NCBI RefSeq assembly: GCF_900215325.1
Contig: NZ_OCMS01000001.1
Span: forward strand, 124,001 to 188,000
Source of the DNA: Fibrobacter sp. UWB16
Lineage (GTDB): Bacteria > Fibrobacterota > Fibrobacteria > Fibrobacterales > Fibrobacteraceae
Length of the DNA: 64,000 nucleotides
Direction of reading: 5' to 3'
In this document: positions 40,371 through 50,137 of the stretch, piece by piece
Position numbering within the stretch: position 1 is the first letter of the stretch
Layout of the letters: every line of letters starts with the position of its first letter
Position numbers and translations under genes: made by a program
Notes under the pieces: model-generated
Told to the model about the DNA's origin: nothing
Seen by the model: only the letters and a program-made list of their open reading frames with translations
The model's database searches: none

Positions 40371-40444
40371 ACTACTAATAAAGTAATTCTATTAGTAGCG
40401 ATATTTTTTTAGTATTGGACAAAGGGTTTTGCGTTCTCTATATT
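40371..40444 (+). promoter_or_regulatory. sulfur-island promoter 1 (sulfite reductase/apr/cysDN operon)
   Basis: Core TAGTATTGGACAA ending 40422, exactly 16 bases, TATATT 40439-40444, with GCGTTC in the spacer. The upstream 30 bases include ACTAATAAA, matching promoter 4 at the same distance. A 9-bp dyad CTACTAATA...TATTAGTAG (40372-40398) is unique to this copy. Trp terminator upstream, operon downstream. Confidence 0.85.
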
Positions 40445-40470
40445 TGTTTCTCAAAAATGGGAGACATTCT

Positions 40471-41331
40471 ATGGCAGTTGATTATTCTACTCTTAAAAAG
40501 GGCGGCTGGATGCGCCAAAAGCAGAAGAACAATTTCTCGTTGCGCGTTCGCGTTGTTGGTGGGAACCTCACTGCAACACAGCTTGCCAAAATCGCCGAAG
40601 TCGCTGAAAAATATGGCGAAGGTTACGCTCACCTGACTTCGAGACAGAGCGTCGAGATTCCGTTCATCAAGCTTGAAAATATTGACGATGTGAAAAACGC
40701 ACTTGCCGAGGGTGGCGTTGAACCAGGCGTTTGCGGAGCCCGCGTGCGTACCATTACGGCATGCCAGGGTGAAGCCGTTTGCCCGAGCGGTTGCATTGAC
40801 ACATACGCTATCGCCAAGGAACTTGATGACCGTTACTTTGCACGAGAACTTCCGCACAAGTTCAAATTCGGTGTGACGGGTTGCCAGAACAACTGTCTCA
40901 AGGCCGAAGAAAACGACGTGGGCATCAAGGGCGCCATCAAGGTGGATTGGCTCGAAGACAAGTGCATCGGTTGCGGGCTTTGCGCAAAGGTTTGCCGCAA
41001 AGAGGCCATCAAGATCGAAAACAAGAAGGTCATTTTCGACAAGGAAAAATGCAATTACTGCGGCCGTTGTTACAAGTCCTGCCCCACTGACGCCTGGAGC
41101 CACATTCACGGCTACATCGTATCGTTTGGCGGGCTTTTCGGCAACAACATCAACAAGGGCGAAACGATTATTCCGTTTGTAGAAGACAAGCAGAAGCTCT
41201 TGGACATTTGCGATGCTGCGATTCAATTCTTTGCAGACAACGGAAAGAGCGGTGAACGTTTCAAGTACACGATCGACCGCGTCGGCCGCGATGTATTCGC
41301 AGAAAAAATACGAGAAGTTTATAACAAGTAA
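40471..41331 (+). CDS. small siroheme sulfite reductase with ferredoxin domain (AsrC/alSir-like)
   Basis: A 286-residue cytosolic enzyme reducing sulfite to sulfide. A ferredoxin-like half (VVGGNLTATQLAKIAEVAEKYG) and a siroheme half carry the coupled-cluster motif C-x5-C (ACQGEAVC) with C-x3-C (GCQNNC). Then come two [4Fe-4S] motifs: CIGCGLCAKVC and CNYCGRCYKSC. About half the size of CysI, it resembles AsrC and low-molecular-weight assimilatory sulfite reductases of anaerobes. ATG 40471 is set by GGGAG at 40459-40463. First gene of a five-gene operon; its stop overlaps the next start (TAATG). Confidence 0.9.
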   Translation: MAVDYSTLKKGGWMRQKQKNNFSLRVRVVGGNLTATQLAKIAEVAEKYGEGYAHLTSRQSVEIPFIKLENIDDVKNALAEGGVEPGVCGARVRTITACQGEAVCPSGCIDTYAIAKELDDRYFARELPHKFKFGVTGCQNNCLKAEENDVGIKGAIKVDWLEDKCIGCGLCAKVCRKEAIKIENKKVIFDKEKCNYCGRCYKSCPTDAWSHIHGYIVSFGGLFGNNINKGETIIPFVEDKQKLLDICDAAIQFFADNGKSGERFKYTIDRVGRDVFAEKIREVYNK

Positions 41332-43049
41332 TGAATATTGAAAAAATAAAAACAGACTTGCTAATCATCGGTGGCGGAACAGCTGGGTGTTACGCAGCCA
41401 TTACAGCCGCAGCACGGAATTCGGGCAAATCGCAAGACTTGAAAATTCTCATCGTCGAAAAGGCGAACATCAAGCGCAGCGGTTGCCTTGCAGCCGGTGT
41501 AAACGCCCTGAACGCCTACATCACCGAAGGCCGTACGCCAAAGGATTACGTGGAATACGCAAAGAAAGACGCCGATGGAATCGTGCGCGAAGATCTCCTG
41601 TATTCCATTTCCGAGAAGTTCAATGAAGTCACAGCGCATTTGGAAAAGCTCGGACTTGTCATCTTAAAAGACAAGGACGGCAAATACGTCACGCGCGGGA
41701 ATCGCAACATCAAGATTAACGGTGAAAACATCAAGCCGATTCTTGCAGCCGCTGTCGCAAAATTGCCATTTGTGCAAGTGCTAAATCATGTGAATGTCAT
41801 CGACTTTTCGGTACATGACAACCGCATTGACGGAGCTTTCGGTTTCGGCATTGAAAACGGAACGTTTTATGCTATTGAAGCAAAAGCGGTCATTATCGCT
41901 ACCGGCGGAGCAGCAGGGCTTTACCGCCCGAACAATCCAGGATTTTCAAGGCACAAAATGTGGTATCCGCCATTCAACACGGGTGCGGGCTACGCCATGG
42001 GAATCCGTCACGGTGCCGAGATGACAACTTTCGAGATGCGTTTTATAGCGCTCCGTTGCAAGGACACAATCGCCCCGACGGGAACTCTCGCGCAAGGCGT
42101 TGGAGCAAAGCAGGTGAATTCGCTCGGAGAAGTTTACGAAACGAAATACGGCATTTCAACTTCCGAACGCGTTTACGGAACCGTTGCCGAAAATCTAGCC
42201 GGTCGAGGTCCCTGCTACTTGCGCACTGTCGGGATTACCCCCGCACAGGAAGAATCGCTTCTGAAGGCATACTTAAACATGGCTCCATCACAAACGATTC
42301 GCTGGCTCGAAAACGAAACGCCCTCCAAAGCAAATGTGGAAATTGAAGGCACGGAGCCTTACATTGTAGGCGGCCACACGGCAAGCGGTTACTGGGTCGA
42401 TACCAAGCGCGCTACAACAATCGAAGGGCTTTACGCAGCTGGCGATGTTGCAGGCGGATGTCCGCAAAAGTATGTGACGGGCGCACTTGCCGAAGGCGAA
42501 ATTGCGGCGAAGTCGGCTGTAGAATATATCAACGCAGCGGAGGATCGCCTCGCCTCCTTACAGGGAGCTCGCAATGGCGTAGAAGCAGAAATCGCCCGAC
42601 ATGTCGCAGAAATCGAAACATATTTATCGCAGAAAAACTCGCTGTACACGACAGAACAACTTGAAGATGCCATGCAAATAGCCATGGACGAATATGCAGG
42701 CGGAATCAAGACAGGATATGGCTACAGCGAAAAGCAACTCAATATCGCCAAAGAAAAAATTGACGAAATTGAAAGTCTTACAGACAAGCTTAGCGCAGCC
42801 GATTTGCAAGAAGTGATGTACATCTACGAACTCAAGGAACGTCTGACAGTTTGCAAGAGCGTGATTGCCCACCTCAAGGCACGTCACGAAACGCGTTGGC
42901 ACAGTTTTGCAGAAAACCTAGACTACCCCGAAAAGGACAACGCCAACTTCCGCAAGTACGTCAATTCAAGACTCGAAAACGGCGAAATCAAAATCATCTT
43001 GCGTGACCTCACCGCAGAAGGGCAAAAGCACTATGAGCATCAGCATTGA
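41331..43049 (+). CDS. aprA: APS reductase-like flavoprotein, AprA type
   Basis: A 572-residue FAD protein of the succinate dehydrogenase/AprA family: LLIIGGGTAGCYAAITAA (FAD Rossmann), IKRSGCLAAGVNALNAYI, VIIATGGAAGLYRPNNPG, GGHTASGYWVD and GLYAAGDVAGGCPQKYV. It reduces adenylylsulfate (APS) to sulfite and AMP with AprB. In this operon, with CysDN, a small sulfite reductase and no CysH or CysC, an assimilatory role is far more likely than respiration. Comparable clusters occur in clostridia. It overlaps both neighbours (1 base before, 17 after). Confidence 0.9.
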   Translation: MNIEKIKTDLLIIGGGTAGCYAAITAAARNSGKSQDLKILIVEKANIKRSGCLAAGVNALNAYITEGRTPKDYVEYAKKDADGIVREDLLYSISEKFNEVTAHLEKLGLVILKDKDGKYVTRGNRNIKINGENIKPILAAAVAKLPFVQVLNHVNVIDFSVHDNRIDGAFGFGIENGTFYAIEAKAVIIATGGAAGLYRPNNPGFSRHKMWYPPFNTGAGYAMGIRHGAEMTTFEMRFIALRCKDTIAPTGTLAQGVGAKQVNSLGEVYETKYGISTSERVYGTVAENLAGRGPCYLRTVGITPAQEESLLKAYLNMAPSQTIRWLENETPSKANVEIEGTEPYIVGGHTASGYWVDTKRATTIEGLYAAGDVAGGCPQKYVTGALAEGEIAAKSAVEYINAAEDRLASLQGARNGVEAEIARHVAEIETYLSQKNSLYTTEQLEDAMQIAMDEYAGGIKTGYGYSEKQLNIAKEKIDEIESLTDKLSAADLQEVMYIYELKERLTVCKSVIAHLKARHETRWHSFAENLDYPEKDNANFRKYVNSRLENGEIKIILRDLTAEGQKHYEHQH

Positions 43050-43347
43050 TCAAAGCAAATGTATCGGCTGCAGGAGATGCCACGACGTATGCCCCGGCAC
43101 GCTAATCAAGATAAATGAAGACAAAAAAGCATTTATCAAGTACCCCAAAGATTGCTGGGGTTGCACTTCGTGCATCAAGGAATGCCCTGTTCATGCCATC
43201 CAATTTTTCCTCGGCGAAGACATTGGCGGCAAGGGAAGCAAGGTACATACCGAAAAAGTAAACGGTCTAATTCGCTGGATTGTGGAATTCCCAGACGGGA
43301 GCGTCAAATCCATTGACATTGACCCTAAAGAATCAAATAAATACTAG
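43033..43347 (+). CDS. aprB: APS reductase-like iron-sulfur subunit, AprB type
   Basis: A 104-residue ferredoxin-like protein with two [4Fe-4S] motifs: [12 protein letters not shown] and [12 protein letters not shown]; the second has the Trp typical of AprB. The short C-terminal tail ([21 protein letters not shown]) resembles the AprB region that wraps AprA, though shorter than the dissimilatory protein. ATG 43033 lies inside the end of aprA. It passes electrons to the FAD of AprA. Confidence 0.9.
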   Translation: MSISIDQSKCIGCRRCHDVCPGTLIKINEDKKAFIKYPKDCWGCTSCIKECPVHAIQFFLGEDIGGKGSKVHTEKVNGLIRWIVEFPDGSVKSIDIDPKESNKY

Positions 43348-43357
43348 GAGTTTCACA

Positions 43358-44257
43358 GTGAGCGAATTTTCACACCTCGACGAGCTGGAAGCCGAAGCCA
43401 TTTACATCATCCGCGAAGTCGCCGCTGAATGCGAAAAGCCGGTGATGCTTTATTCCATTGGCAAGGACAGTTCCGTCATGTTGCATTTGGCCATGAAGGC
43501 CTTCTATCCCGAAAAGCCTCCTTTCCCGTTTTTGCACGTCAATACGACCTGGAAATTCCGCGAAATGATTGAATTTCGCGATAGGATTGCAAAAAAGTAC
43601 GGCATTGAAATGCTGGAACACATCAACCAGGATGGCGTCAAACAAGGCATTAACCCATTTGACCATGGTGCCGCCTATACTGACATCATGAAAACGCAGG
43701 CTCTGAAGCAGGCGCTGAACAAGTACGGTTTTACCGCCGCATTTGGCGGTGGTCGCCGCGACGAAGAAAAGTCCCGCGCGAAGGAAAGAATTTTCTCGTT
43801 CCGTAATTCCGCGCACGCCTGGGACCCGAAAAATCAGCGTCCCGAAATGTGGAAACTTTACAACACCAAGATCAACAAGGGCGAAAGCATCCGCGTTTTT
43901 CCGATTTCGAACTGGACCGAAAAGGACATCTGGCAGTACATCAAACGCGAAAAGATTGATATCGTACCGCTTTACTTTGCAGCCCCACGCCCAGTCGTTG
44001 TACGCGATGGCAACATCATCATGGTCGATGACGAACGATTCCCTTTGCGTGAAGGCGAAAAGCCCGAAATCAAGTCGGTGCGCTTCCGCACGCTCGGTTG
44101 CTACCCGCTTACAGGCGGCATAGAATCAACAGCTACAACACTTGACGAAATCATTGACGAAACTTTGAGCGCCGTATCTTCGGAAAGAACATCGCGCGTG
44201 ATTGACAACGAAGCCGCCGGCAGCATGGAACGCCGCAAGAGGGAGGGCTATTTCTAA
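43358..44257 (+). CDS. cysD: sulfate adenylyltransferase subunit 2
   Basis: A 299-residue ATP pyrophosphatase-type subunit that makes APS from sulfate and ATP. PP-loop [10 protein letters not shown], then [36 protein letters not shown] and [13 protein letters not shown]. The start is GTG 43358 with AGGAG at 43346-43350; the open frame extends further upstream but overlaps aprB. Length agrees with CysD (about 300). Stop and cysN start overlap (TAATG). Confidence 0.96.
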   Translation: MSEFSHLDELEAEAIYIIREVAAECEKPVMLYSIGKDSSVMLHLAMKAFYPEKPPFPFLHVNTTWKFREMIEFRDRIAKKYGIEMLEHINQDGVKQGINPFDHGAAYTDIMKTQALKQALNKYGFTAAFGGGRRDEEKSRAKERIFSFRNSAHAWDPKNQRPEMWKLYNTKINKGESIRVFPISNWTEKDIWQYIKREKIDIVPLYFAAPRPVVVRDGNIIMVDDERFPLREGEKPEIKSVRFRTLGCYPLTGGIESTATTLDEIIDETLSAVSSERTSRVIDNEAAGSMERRKREGYF

Positions 44258-45942
44258 TGAAAGGTTTATTGAAGTTTATTACTTGCGGTAGCGTTGACGA
44301 CGGAAAATCAACCCTTATCGGTCATATTCTTTACGATTCCAAATTGCTTTACACCGATCAGGAAAAGGCTCTGGAATTGGACAGTAAAGTCGGTAGCCGC
44401 AGCGGAAAAATTGACTATTCGCTTTTGCTCGACGGCCTTATGGCAGAACGCGAACAAGGCATTACCATAGATGTCGCGTACCGCTATTTTACAACGGACC
44501 ATCGCAGTTTTATTGTTGCCGATACACCGGGGCATGAAGAATACACACGCAACATGGCTGTGGGCGCATCATTTGCCGACCTCGCCGTGATTCTCGTGGA
44601 CGCTTCGCAGGGAGTTCTCGTACAGACGCGCAGACACGCTCGCATTTGCAGACTGATGGGCATCCGCCACTTCGTCTTTGCCGTGAACAAGATGGATCTT
44701 GTGGGTTACAGCGAAGAGGTATTCAACAAAATCAAGGTACAAATTGCAGAACTTGCACAGACTCATTCCTTGAGCAACATCCAAGTTATTCCGCTCTCGG
44801 CAACGGAAGGCGACAACGTTACCATCAAATCGAAAAACATTGCATGGTATCAAGGCCCAGCTTTACTCGAATACCTTGAAAATGTCGATACATCAAGCAC
44901 TGCTCAAGAAAAGGGATTTTACATGCCCGTGCAGCGCGTGAGCCGCCCCGACCGTACATTCCGCGGATTTCAAGGACAAATTGAATCTGGAACGATTCGC
45001 GTCGGAGACGTCATCAAATCCCTCCCGAGTTACGAGAAAGCATCCGTCAAAAGCATTCTCTACACAAACAAGAATGTCAAAGAAGCTCACGCTGGCGAAC
45101 CAGTCACGATTACGCTTGATCGCGAAGTTGACGTATCGAGAGGTTGCGTGCTCGCTAGAGATGCAAGCATCGGTAGCTACAAGAAAATCAAGGCGTCACT
45201 TTTGTGGATGGATGACGAGCCGCTTTCGCTAGGCAAAGACTACCTCGTCAAAATCGGGACAAAGATTATTCCAGGAACACTCACGAAAATCGACTATGCC
45301 ATTGACGTGAACACAGGCGCACACTTAGAAACAGAAAGCATTTCCAAAAACGGGATTGCCGTCTGCGAACTTGTTTTCGCCGAAGCCATTGTCGTTGATC
45401 TTTTTGAAAAGCACAAAACGCTTGGCGAGCTCATTCTCATTGACATCGTAACGCATGCAACAGCCGCTTGCGGCGTTGTTGAAGGGCTCTACGAAAAGCA
45501 ACTTCAATCCAACGAAAAGGCAGCCTTTGTGCAGGGTGAACGCCATGGCCGTGGAGAAATCTTCGAAGAATTCTTCTACGATACAGCTACACTTTCCGTA
45601 GTAAAGCAGCAGCCCATCAAGCAGCACTACACTGTAGGCGACGAAATCCCGACTGCTGGCGAAAGCTACCACTACCCCGACGATTTCGACATCATCATCT
45701 TGCGTGACAGCGTGGCCGTCAAGGTGCGTGGCAAACGCATCTCCGAAATCACGGCCGCGGACCAGTACCATTACGGAAACGTTCCGGTCATCAACGGTCG
45801 CGGTTTTGAAATCAAGGTCCATTCCGACGAAGATGTTAAGCAGCTGCTTAACGAATACGAAAAAGCAGGTATCGCAGGTCGCGAAGAATTCTTCCGCAAG
45901 TGGGCTTCATTTAATACATATCGCAAAGTCGTATTACACTAA
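44257..45942 (+). CDS. cysN: sulfate adenylyltransferase subunit 1 (GTPase)
   Basis: A 561-residue EF-Tu-like GTPase that couples GTP hydrolysis to APS formation by CysD. G1 GSVDDGKSTLIGH, G3 DTPGHEEYTRNM, G4 NKMDLV. It is longer than E. coli CysN (475): the extra C-terminal 85-90 residues lack a P-loop, so this is not the CysNC fusion with APS kinase. That fits direct APS reduction by AprBA. Last gene of the operon, followed by a terminator. Confidence 0.96.
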   Translation: MKGLLKFITCGSVDDGKSTLIGHILYDSKLLYTDQEKALELDSKVGSRSGKIDYSLLLDGLMAEREQGITIDVAYRYFTTDHRSFIVADTPGHEEYTRNMAVGASFADLAVILVDASQGVLVQTRRHARICRLMGIRHFVFAVNKMDLVGYSEEVFNKIKVQIAELAQTHSLSNIQVIPLSATEGDNVTIKSKNIAWYQGPALLEYLENVDTSSTAQEKGFYMPVQRVSRPDRTFRGFQGQIESGTIRVGDVIKSLPSYEKASVKSILYTNKNVKEAHAGEPVTITLDREVDVSRGCVLARDASIGSYKKIKASLLWMDDEPLSLGKDYLVKIGTKIIPGTLTKIDYAIDVNTGAHLETESISKNGIAVCELVFAEAIVVDLFEKHKTLGELILIDIVTHATAACGVVEGLYEKQLQSNEKAAFVQGERHGRGEIFEEFFYDTATLSVVKQQPIKQHYTVGDEIPTAGESYHYPDDFDIIILRDSVAVKVRGKRISEITAADQYHYGNVPVINGRGFEIKVHSDEDVKQLLNEYEKAGIAGREEFFRKWASFNTYRKVVLH

Positions 45943-45968
45943 ATCACTTTTGCTTCTTCACCACCATA

Positions 45969-46001
45969 ATGCTCGGCACACCGCCGAGCATTTCTTATTT
46001 T
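45969..46001 (+). terminator. terminator of the sulfate reduction operon
   Basis: ATGCTCGGC-ACACC-GCCGAGCAT followed by TTCTTATTTT. Confidence 0.88.
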
Positions 46002-46030
46002 AAATAAAATAATCAAAAATTACAAATAAA

Positions 46031-46104
46031 TTTCATAATAGCAAAAATCAATATCTCAGCATAAAAATTTAGTATTAGACAAAGTGAAAAACGCGTTCTA
46101 TATT
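46031..46104 (+). promoter_or_regulatory. sulfur-island promoter 2 (channel and sulfate-binding protein)
   Basis: GCATAAAAATTTAGTATTAG then ACAA ending 46082, 16 bases, TATATT 46099-46104, GCGTTC in the spacer. Upstream TCAATATCTCA matches promoter 6 (TCAATAACTCA) at the same spacing. Confidence 0.85.
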
Positions 46105-46163
46105 TTGCCGCACAAAAAACAAAACACACAACAACAATAAAAAACAATAACAAGGAGTTACGA

Positions 46164-47183
46164 ATGAACCAGACAATATCCAAGATTTTGATTACAACAG
46201 CACTGGTATCATCCATTTGCTCTGCTGCAGAATCTGCTAACGAAAGCACATTTAAGCTGACAGGAAATGTTCAAGCACAGGCAATCAAATCACTTTACGA
46301 CAACGATGCCGACAACACGCTCGACAATTCCTTCTTGCGTGCAAATATCGGTGCAAAGTACAACTCTGAAAATCTCAGCGCCGTAATTAACTTGCGCATT
46401 TTCAGCCCGGCTTTCGGCAATACGATTGAAGGCAAGAACTACGACAAGATTTCTGCAGATACATACTATGCCAACTACAAGTGGGATACCGAATACGGCA
46501 AGTTCAATGTTCAATTCGGTCGTTTCCGTACTGACTGGAGTGTTGGCGGTAACTTCGGTACTTATGTTGATGTCGCCCTCAACAAGCGTGGATTCCTCGC
46601 CCGCGATTACCAGCATGATGCAATCGCTTTTGGTCACGAAAACGGCATTTCCACATTCAACGCCTTGCTCGGTACTTATGATGCCAAGTTCAACACGGGT
46701 TACATCCGCCTTGAAGAAACGCTTAAGTTTGGCGACGCCAAGGTGAGTGCAGCCTATCGCGTGAACGCACTTGATCCGATTCAGCATACGGCTCAGGTGA
46801 CGCACCGCGTTGCAGGTCGCGCAAGCTACTACTTCCAAAAGAATTTTGGCCTTTACGGTGAAGTCGCTTTGATCGCTACCGGTGATGAAGAAAATCTTAA
46901 GGCAGCAAACGCCATCAAACCTGAATACGCTCAGGATTCGCGATACATTCCGTTCTTCGTCGGTTTGGAAATTCCGACCGCAGGTTTCTTGAGCAATCTG
47001 TACGCAGAATTGGAATACCTCTCTAACCGAGACGAATTGCAGGCCGGTGCCGATGGAATCGCATGGACCGTAAGCTTCATCAAGAAAATCAACGATTATT
47101 CTAAAATCCAGGTGAACGTCTATAGTGAAAAGAAGGCTTCTGACGTTGCTCTTGCCGCACGATTCACTGCATCGCTCAAATAA
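46164..47183 (+). CDS. outer-membrane porin-like protein
   Basis: A 339-residue protein with signal peptide ([18 protein letters not shown]) and alternating beta-strands throughout, including paired aromatic strands ([21 protein letters not shown]) and a C-terminal strand ending ARFTASLK. It resembles phosphate/sulfate-selective porins. Position under promoter 2, directly before a sulfate-binding protein, suggests it admits sulfate across the outer membrane. GGAG at 46155-46158 precedes the ATG. Confidence 0.75.
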   Translation: MNQTISKILITTALVSSICSAAESANESTFKLTGNVQAQAIKSLYDNDADNTLDNSFLRANIGAKYNSENLSAVINLRIFSPAFGNTIEGKNYDKISADTYYANYKWDTEYGKFNVQFGRFRTDWSVGGNFGTYVDVALNKRGFLARDYQHDAIAFGHENGISTFNALLGTYDAKFNTGYIRLEETLKFGDAKVSAAYRVNALDPIQHTAQVTHRVAGRASYYFQKNFGLYGEVALIATGDEENLKAANAIKPEYAQDSRYIPFFVGLEIPTAGFLSNLYAELEYLSNRDELQAGADGIAWTVSFIKKINDYSKIQVNVYSEKKASDVALAARFTASLK

Positions 47184-47202
47184 AACTTAGCACATCCCCG
47201 AG

Positions 47203-47254
47203 CGCCCTCAGCACAGCTCACGCTTCTTTGATCCATTCCGCTGAGGGCGTTTCT
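47203..47254 (+). terminator. partial terminator between channel and binding-protein genes
   Basis: CGCCCTCAGC / GCTGAGGGCG, 10-bp stem, 27-base loop, followed by TTTCT. It may reduce rather than stop transcription into the binding-protein gene. Confidence 0.65.
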
Positions 47255-47296
47255 AAAAAAACAACCAAAACATTTAAACAAAAAGAGGTTTTAAAC

Positions 47297-48316
47297 ATGA
47301 ATTTCAAAAAAATTACTATAGCATCCATCGCTCTTCTCTCCATCGCTTTCACCGCCTGCTCTTCTTCTGAAGAAAAGCACGAACACGGCAAGCAAACACT
47401 TACTAACGTGTCTTACGACCCGACGCGTGAACTCTACGCCAACTACAACCAGGTCTTTGCAAAGCACTGGAAGGAAAAGACCGGCAAGGATGTGGAAATC
47501 ACGCAGTCCCACGGCGGTTCTGGCAAGCAGGCTTTGGAAGTCGCCAACGGCCTCGAAGCTGACGTTGTAACGCTCGCCCTCGAATTTGACGTGAACGCCG
47601 TGCGCGATGCAGGCCTTATCGAAGATGGCTGGGTCAAGGAATTTCCGCTGAACAGCGCTCCTTACACCTCCACCATCGTCTTCCTCGTTCGCAAGGGTAA
47701 CCCGAAGAATCTCAAGGACTGGGGCGACCTCGTCAAAGACGGCATCGGAGTCATCACGCCGAACCCGAAAACTTCTGGCGGCGCACGCTGGAACTATCTC
47801 GCCGCTTGGGCATGGGCCGAAAAGCAGTACAACGGCGACGAAGCCAAGGTCAAGGAATTCGTGAAGAAGCTCTACAAGAACGTGCTCGTACTCGCTTCTG
47901 GCGCTCGCGGCTCTACGACGACATTCATCGAAAACGGCCAGGGCGATGTTTTGCTCGCTTGGGAAAACGAAGCATTCCTCTCGCTCAAGGACTATCCCAA
48001 CGATTACGAAATCGTCATCCCTAGCGTAAGCATCTTGGCAGAACCGTCTGTCGCAATTGTAGACAAGGTTGTTGACAAGCGCGGCACCCGCGAACTTGCC
48101 ACCGAATACCTGAACTTCCTCTACAGCGACGAAGGCCAGCACATTGCAGCTAAGAACCACTACCGTCCTTCCAACAAGGCCATTCTTGACCAGTACAAGG
48201 AATTTGACCAAAACGTGAACCTGATTGACATCAGCTACTTCGGCGGTTGGGATAAGGCTCAAAAAACGCACTTCTCCAACGGTGGCATTTTCGACCAGAT
48301 TTACGAAAAGAAGTAA
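47297..48316 (+). CDS. sbp: sulfate-binding lipoprotein
   Basis: A 339-residue substrate-binding protein of the sulfate ABC transporter, anchored by a lipobox (AFTAC) because there is a narrow periplasm to face. Family blocks: [110 protein letters not shown] 47297 is set by GAGG 9 bases upstream. It probably serves CysTWA immediately downstream. A close paralogue lies at 58089. Confidence 0.95.
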   Translation: MNFKKITIASIALLSIAFTACSSSEEKHEHGKQTLTNVSYDPTRELYANYNQVFAKHWKEKTGKDVEITQSHGGSGKQALEVANGLEADVVTLALEFDVNAVRDAGLIEDGWVKEFPLNSAPYTSTIVFLVRKGNPKNLKDWGDLVKDGIGVITPNPKTSGGARWNYLAAWAWAEKQYNGDEAKVKEFVKKLYKNVLVLASGARGSTTTFIENGQGDVLLAWENEAFLSLKDYPNDYEIVIPSVSILAEPSVAIVDKVVDKRGTRELATEYLNFLYSDEGQHIAAKNHYRPSNKAILDQYKEFDQNVNLIDISYFGGWDKAQKTHFSNGGIFDQIYEKK

Positions 48317-48335
48317 TCTATCTCCATAGAAACAG

Positions 48336-48366
48336 TCCTCGCTCACAAACAGGCGAGGATTTTTCA
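48336..48366 (+). terminator. terminator after sbp
   Basis: TCCTCGC...GCGAGGA with T5. Confidence 0.85.
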
Positions 48367-48386
48367 TACAATCAGGCAATTACTTT

Positions 48387-48460
48387 ATCTATTATAAAAA
48401 AAATTAATAACAGACGCTAGAAATAAAATATTGGACAAGCTGAAAAGTGCGTTCTATATT
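48387..48460 (+). promoter_or_regulatory. sulfur-island promoter 3 (cysTWA)
   Basis: ATATTGGACAA ending 48438, 16 bases, TATATT 48455-48460, GCGTTC in the spacer. Upstream CTATTATAAAA and TTAATAA in register with the other copies. The -10 ends 11 bases before the cysT ATG. Confidence 0.82.
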
Positions 48461-48471
48461 TGAGCCCAATT

Positions 48472-49305
48472 ATGAAAAGAACAAATAGAAGTGTTATACC
48501 AGGTTTCGGCCTTACTACAGGCATCACGCTCGCCATTTTGGGCGTTGTCGTGCTCATTCCGCTTGCATCGCTTGTGGTGTTTACGGCGCAAATGAGTTTT
48601 GACGAAATTATAGAGACCATTACGCGCGACCGAGTGCTCTCTAGCTTTCGTGTGAGTTTTACAACTGCATTTATCGCATCGCTCATCAATGCAGTAATGG
48701 GCATCATTCTTGCGTGGGTTCTTGTAAAATACACATTTCCACTCAAACGATTGATTGACGGGATGATCGAACTTCCATTTGCCTTGCCGACAGCTGTGGC
48801 GGGCATCGCTCTCACGGCACTCACAGCAGATACAGGCCTTGTGGGCGGATTCTTTGCAAAATTCGGCATCAAAATTGCCTTTACGCAAATCGGCATTACG
48901 GTTGCGCTCGTGTTTATCGGCATTCCATTTGTAGTACGTGCAGTGCAGCCCGTACTCGAGAAACTGGACCCCGCATACGAAGAAGCCGCAGGCGTGCTAG
49001 GCGCATCACGGGGCCGTATTTTTTGGAAAGTGATTTTCCCAGAAATCGTACCAGCCGCATTGACGGGATTCGGGCTTGCGTTCGGGCGTTGCCTCGGTGA
49101 ATATGGCAGCGTCGTTTTCATCGCAGGCAACAAGCCATTCGAAACAGAAATTGCACCGCTAATTATCATGTCAGAACTGCAGGAATACGATTACGCGAGT
49201 GCGACGACAATTGCGCTTGTCATGCTCGTAGCCTCGTTTGTAACGCTTTTCCTAGTGAACTTAATACAAACAAGAAATACCAAAATTCTGAAAGGAGGCG
49301 CTTAA
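48472..49305 (+). CDS. cysT: sulfate ABC transporter permease
   Basis: A 277-residue inner-membrane permease, six helices, with the EAA loop EEAAGVLGASRGRIFWKVIFPEIVP that docks on CysA. The ATG at 48472 lies 11 bases after a -10 box, leaving a leader of only a few bases and no ribosome site; the frame could also open at TTG 48460, inside the -10, which is impossible. Stop overlaps cysW (TAATG). Confidence 0.95.
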   Translation: MKRTNRSVIPGFGLTTGITLAILGVVVLIPLASLVVFTAQMSFDEIIETITRDRVLSSFRVSFTTAFIASLINAVMGIILAWVLVKYTFPLKRLIDGMIELPFALPTAVAGIALTALTADTGLVGGFFAKFGIKIAFTQIGITVALVFIGIPFVVRAVQPVLEKLDPAYEEAAGVLGASRGRIFWKVIFPEIVPAALTGFGLAFGRCLGEYGSVVFIAGNKPFETEIAPLIIMSELQEYDYASATTIALVMLVASFVTLFLVNLIQTRNTKILKGGA

Positions 49306-50126
49306 TGTACAAAGTAACGACTTCTTCAAAGATTGTCAAATGGTCCTTGATTGGCATAAGCATCGCCTTTGTGGTGCTCATGCTTTTACTCCCCTTGATT
49401 ACAGTTATCGCCGAAGCATTCAAGCAAGGATTTGACATTTATGCAAAGGCTGTTAGCGACAACTACACCACCAAAGCCATTTGGCTCACCCTCGAAGCGA
49501 CTTTACTTGCGGTCATCATCAACACCGTTTTCGGCTTGAGCGCAGCATGGTCACTCACCAAGTTCCATTTCAAAGGCAAAAAAATCCTTACGACATTGAT
49601 AGACTTGCCGGTAACGGTTTCACCGATTATCGCAGGCCTTATCTTCTTGCTCACGTTCGGACGCCAAAGCCCCATTTACCCGCTATTGCAAAGTTGGGAC
49701 ATCAAGATAGTCTTTGCCGTACCTGGCATTGTTCTTGCAACGATTTTCGTCACATTTCCATTCATTTCGCGTGAATTGATTCCCGTTCTGGAAGCTCGCG
49801 GAAACGACGAAGAAGAGGCAGCAGCACTGATGGGCGCTAAAGGCTGGACCATTTTCCGTAAGATTACATTTCCGCACATCAAGTGGGCATTTCTGTACGG
49901 CGTGGTGCTCTGCGCCGCCCGTGCCATGGGTGAATTCGGCGCTGTCTCGGTCATCTCCGGGCATTTGCGCGGAAAGACAAATACGCTTCCCTTGCATGTA
50001 GAAATTCTCTTCAACGAATTCCAGTATGTGCCCGCCTTTGCAGTTTCATCAATCCTTGTGATGCTAGCCATCGCCATTTTGATTGCACGAAGCGCGATTG
50101 AATACAGAGGTCGAAAGAAAATATAA
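49305..50126 (+). CDS. cysW: sulfate ABC transporter permease
   Basis: A 273-residue partner permease of CysT: VTVSPIIAGLIFLLTFGRQSP, EAA loop EEEAAALMGAKGWTIFRKITFPHIK, and the sulfate-family segment RAMGEFGAVSVISGHLRGKTNTLPLHVE. AAAGGAGGCGC precedes the ATG. The downstream cysA starts 11 bases after the stop. Confidence 0.96.
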   Translation: MYKVTTSSKIVKWSLIGISIAFVVLMLLLPLITVIAEAFKQGFDIYAKAVSDNYTTKAIWLTLEATLLAVIINTVFGLSAAWSLTKFHFKGKKILTTLIDLPVTVSPIIAGLIFLLTFGRQSPIYPLLQSWDIKIVFAVPGIVLATIFVTFPFISRELIPVLEARGNDEEEAAALMGAKGWTIFRKITFPHIKWAFLYGVVLCAARAMGEFGAVSVISGHLRGKTNTLPLHVEILFNEFQYVPAFAVSSILVMLAIAILIARSAIEYRGRKKI

Positions 50127-50137
50127 AAGGAGATTGT

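Noticed and set aside
43280-43357. An upstream extension of CysD
   Set aside because: It overlaps aprB out of frame; GTG 43358 has a well-spaced AGGAG and gives the normal CysD length.
40471-45942. Dissimilatory sulfate respiration
   Set aside because: No DsrAB, DsrC, Qmo or Sat genes; CysDN and a small sulfite reductase point to assimilation.
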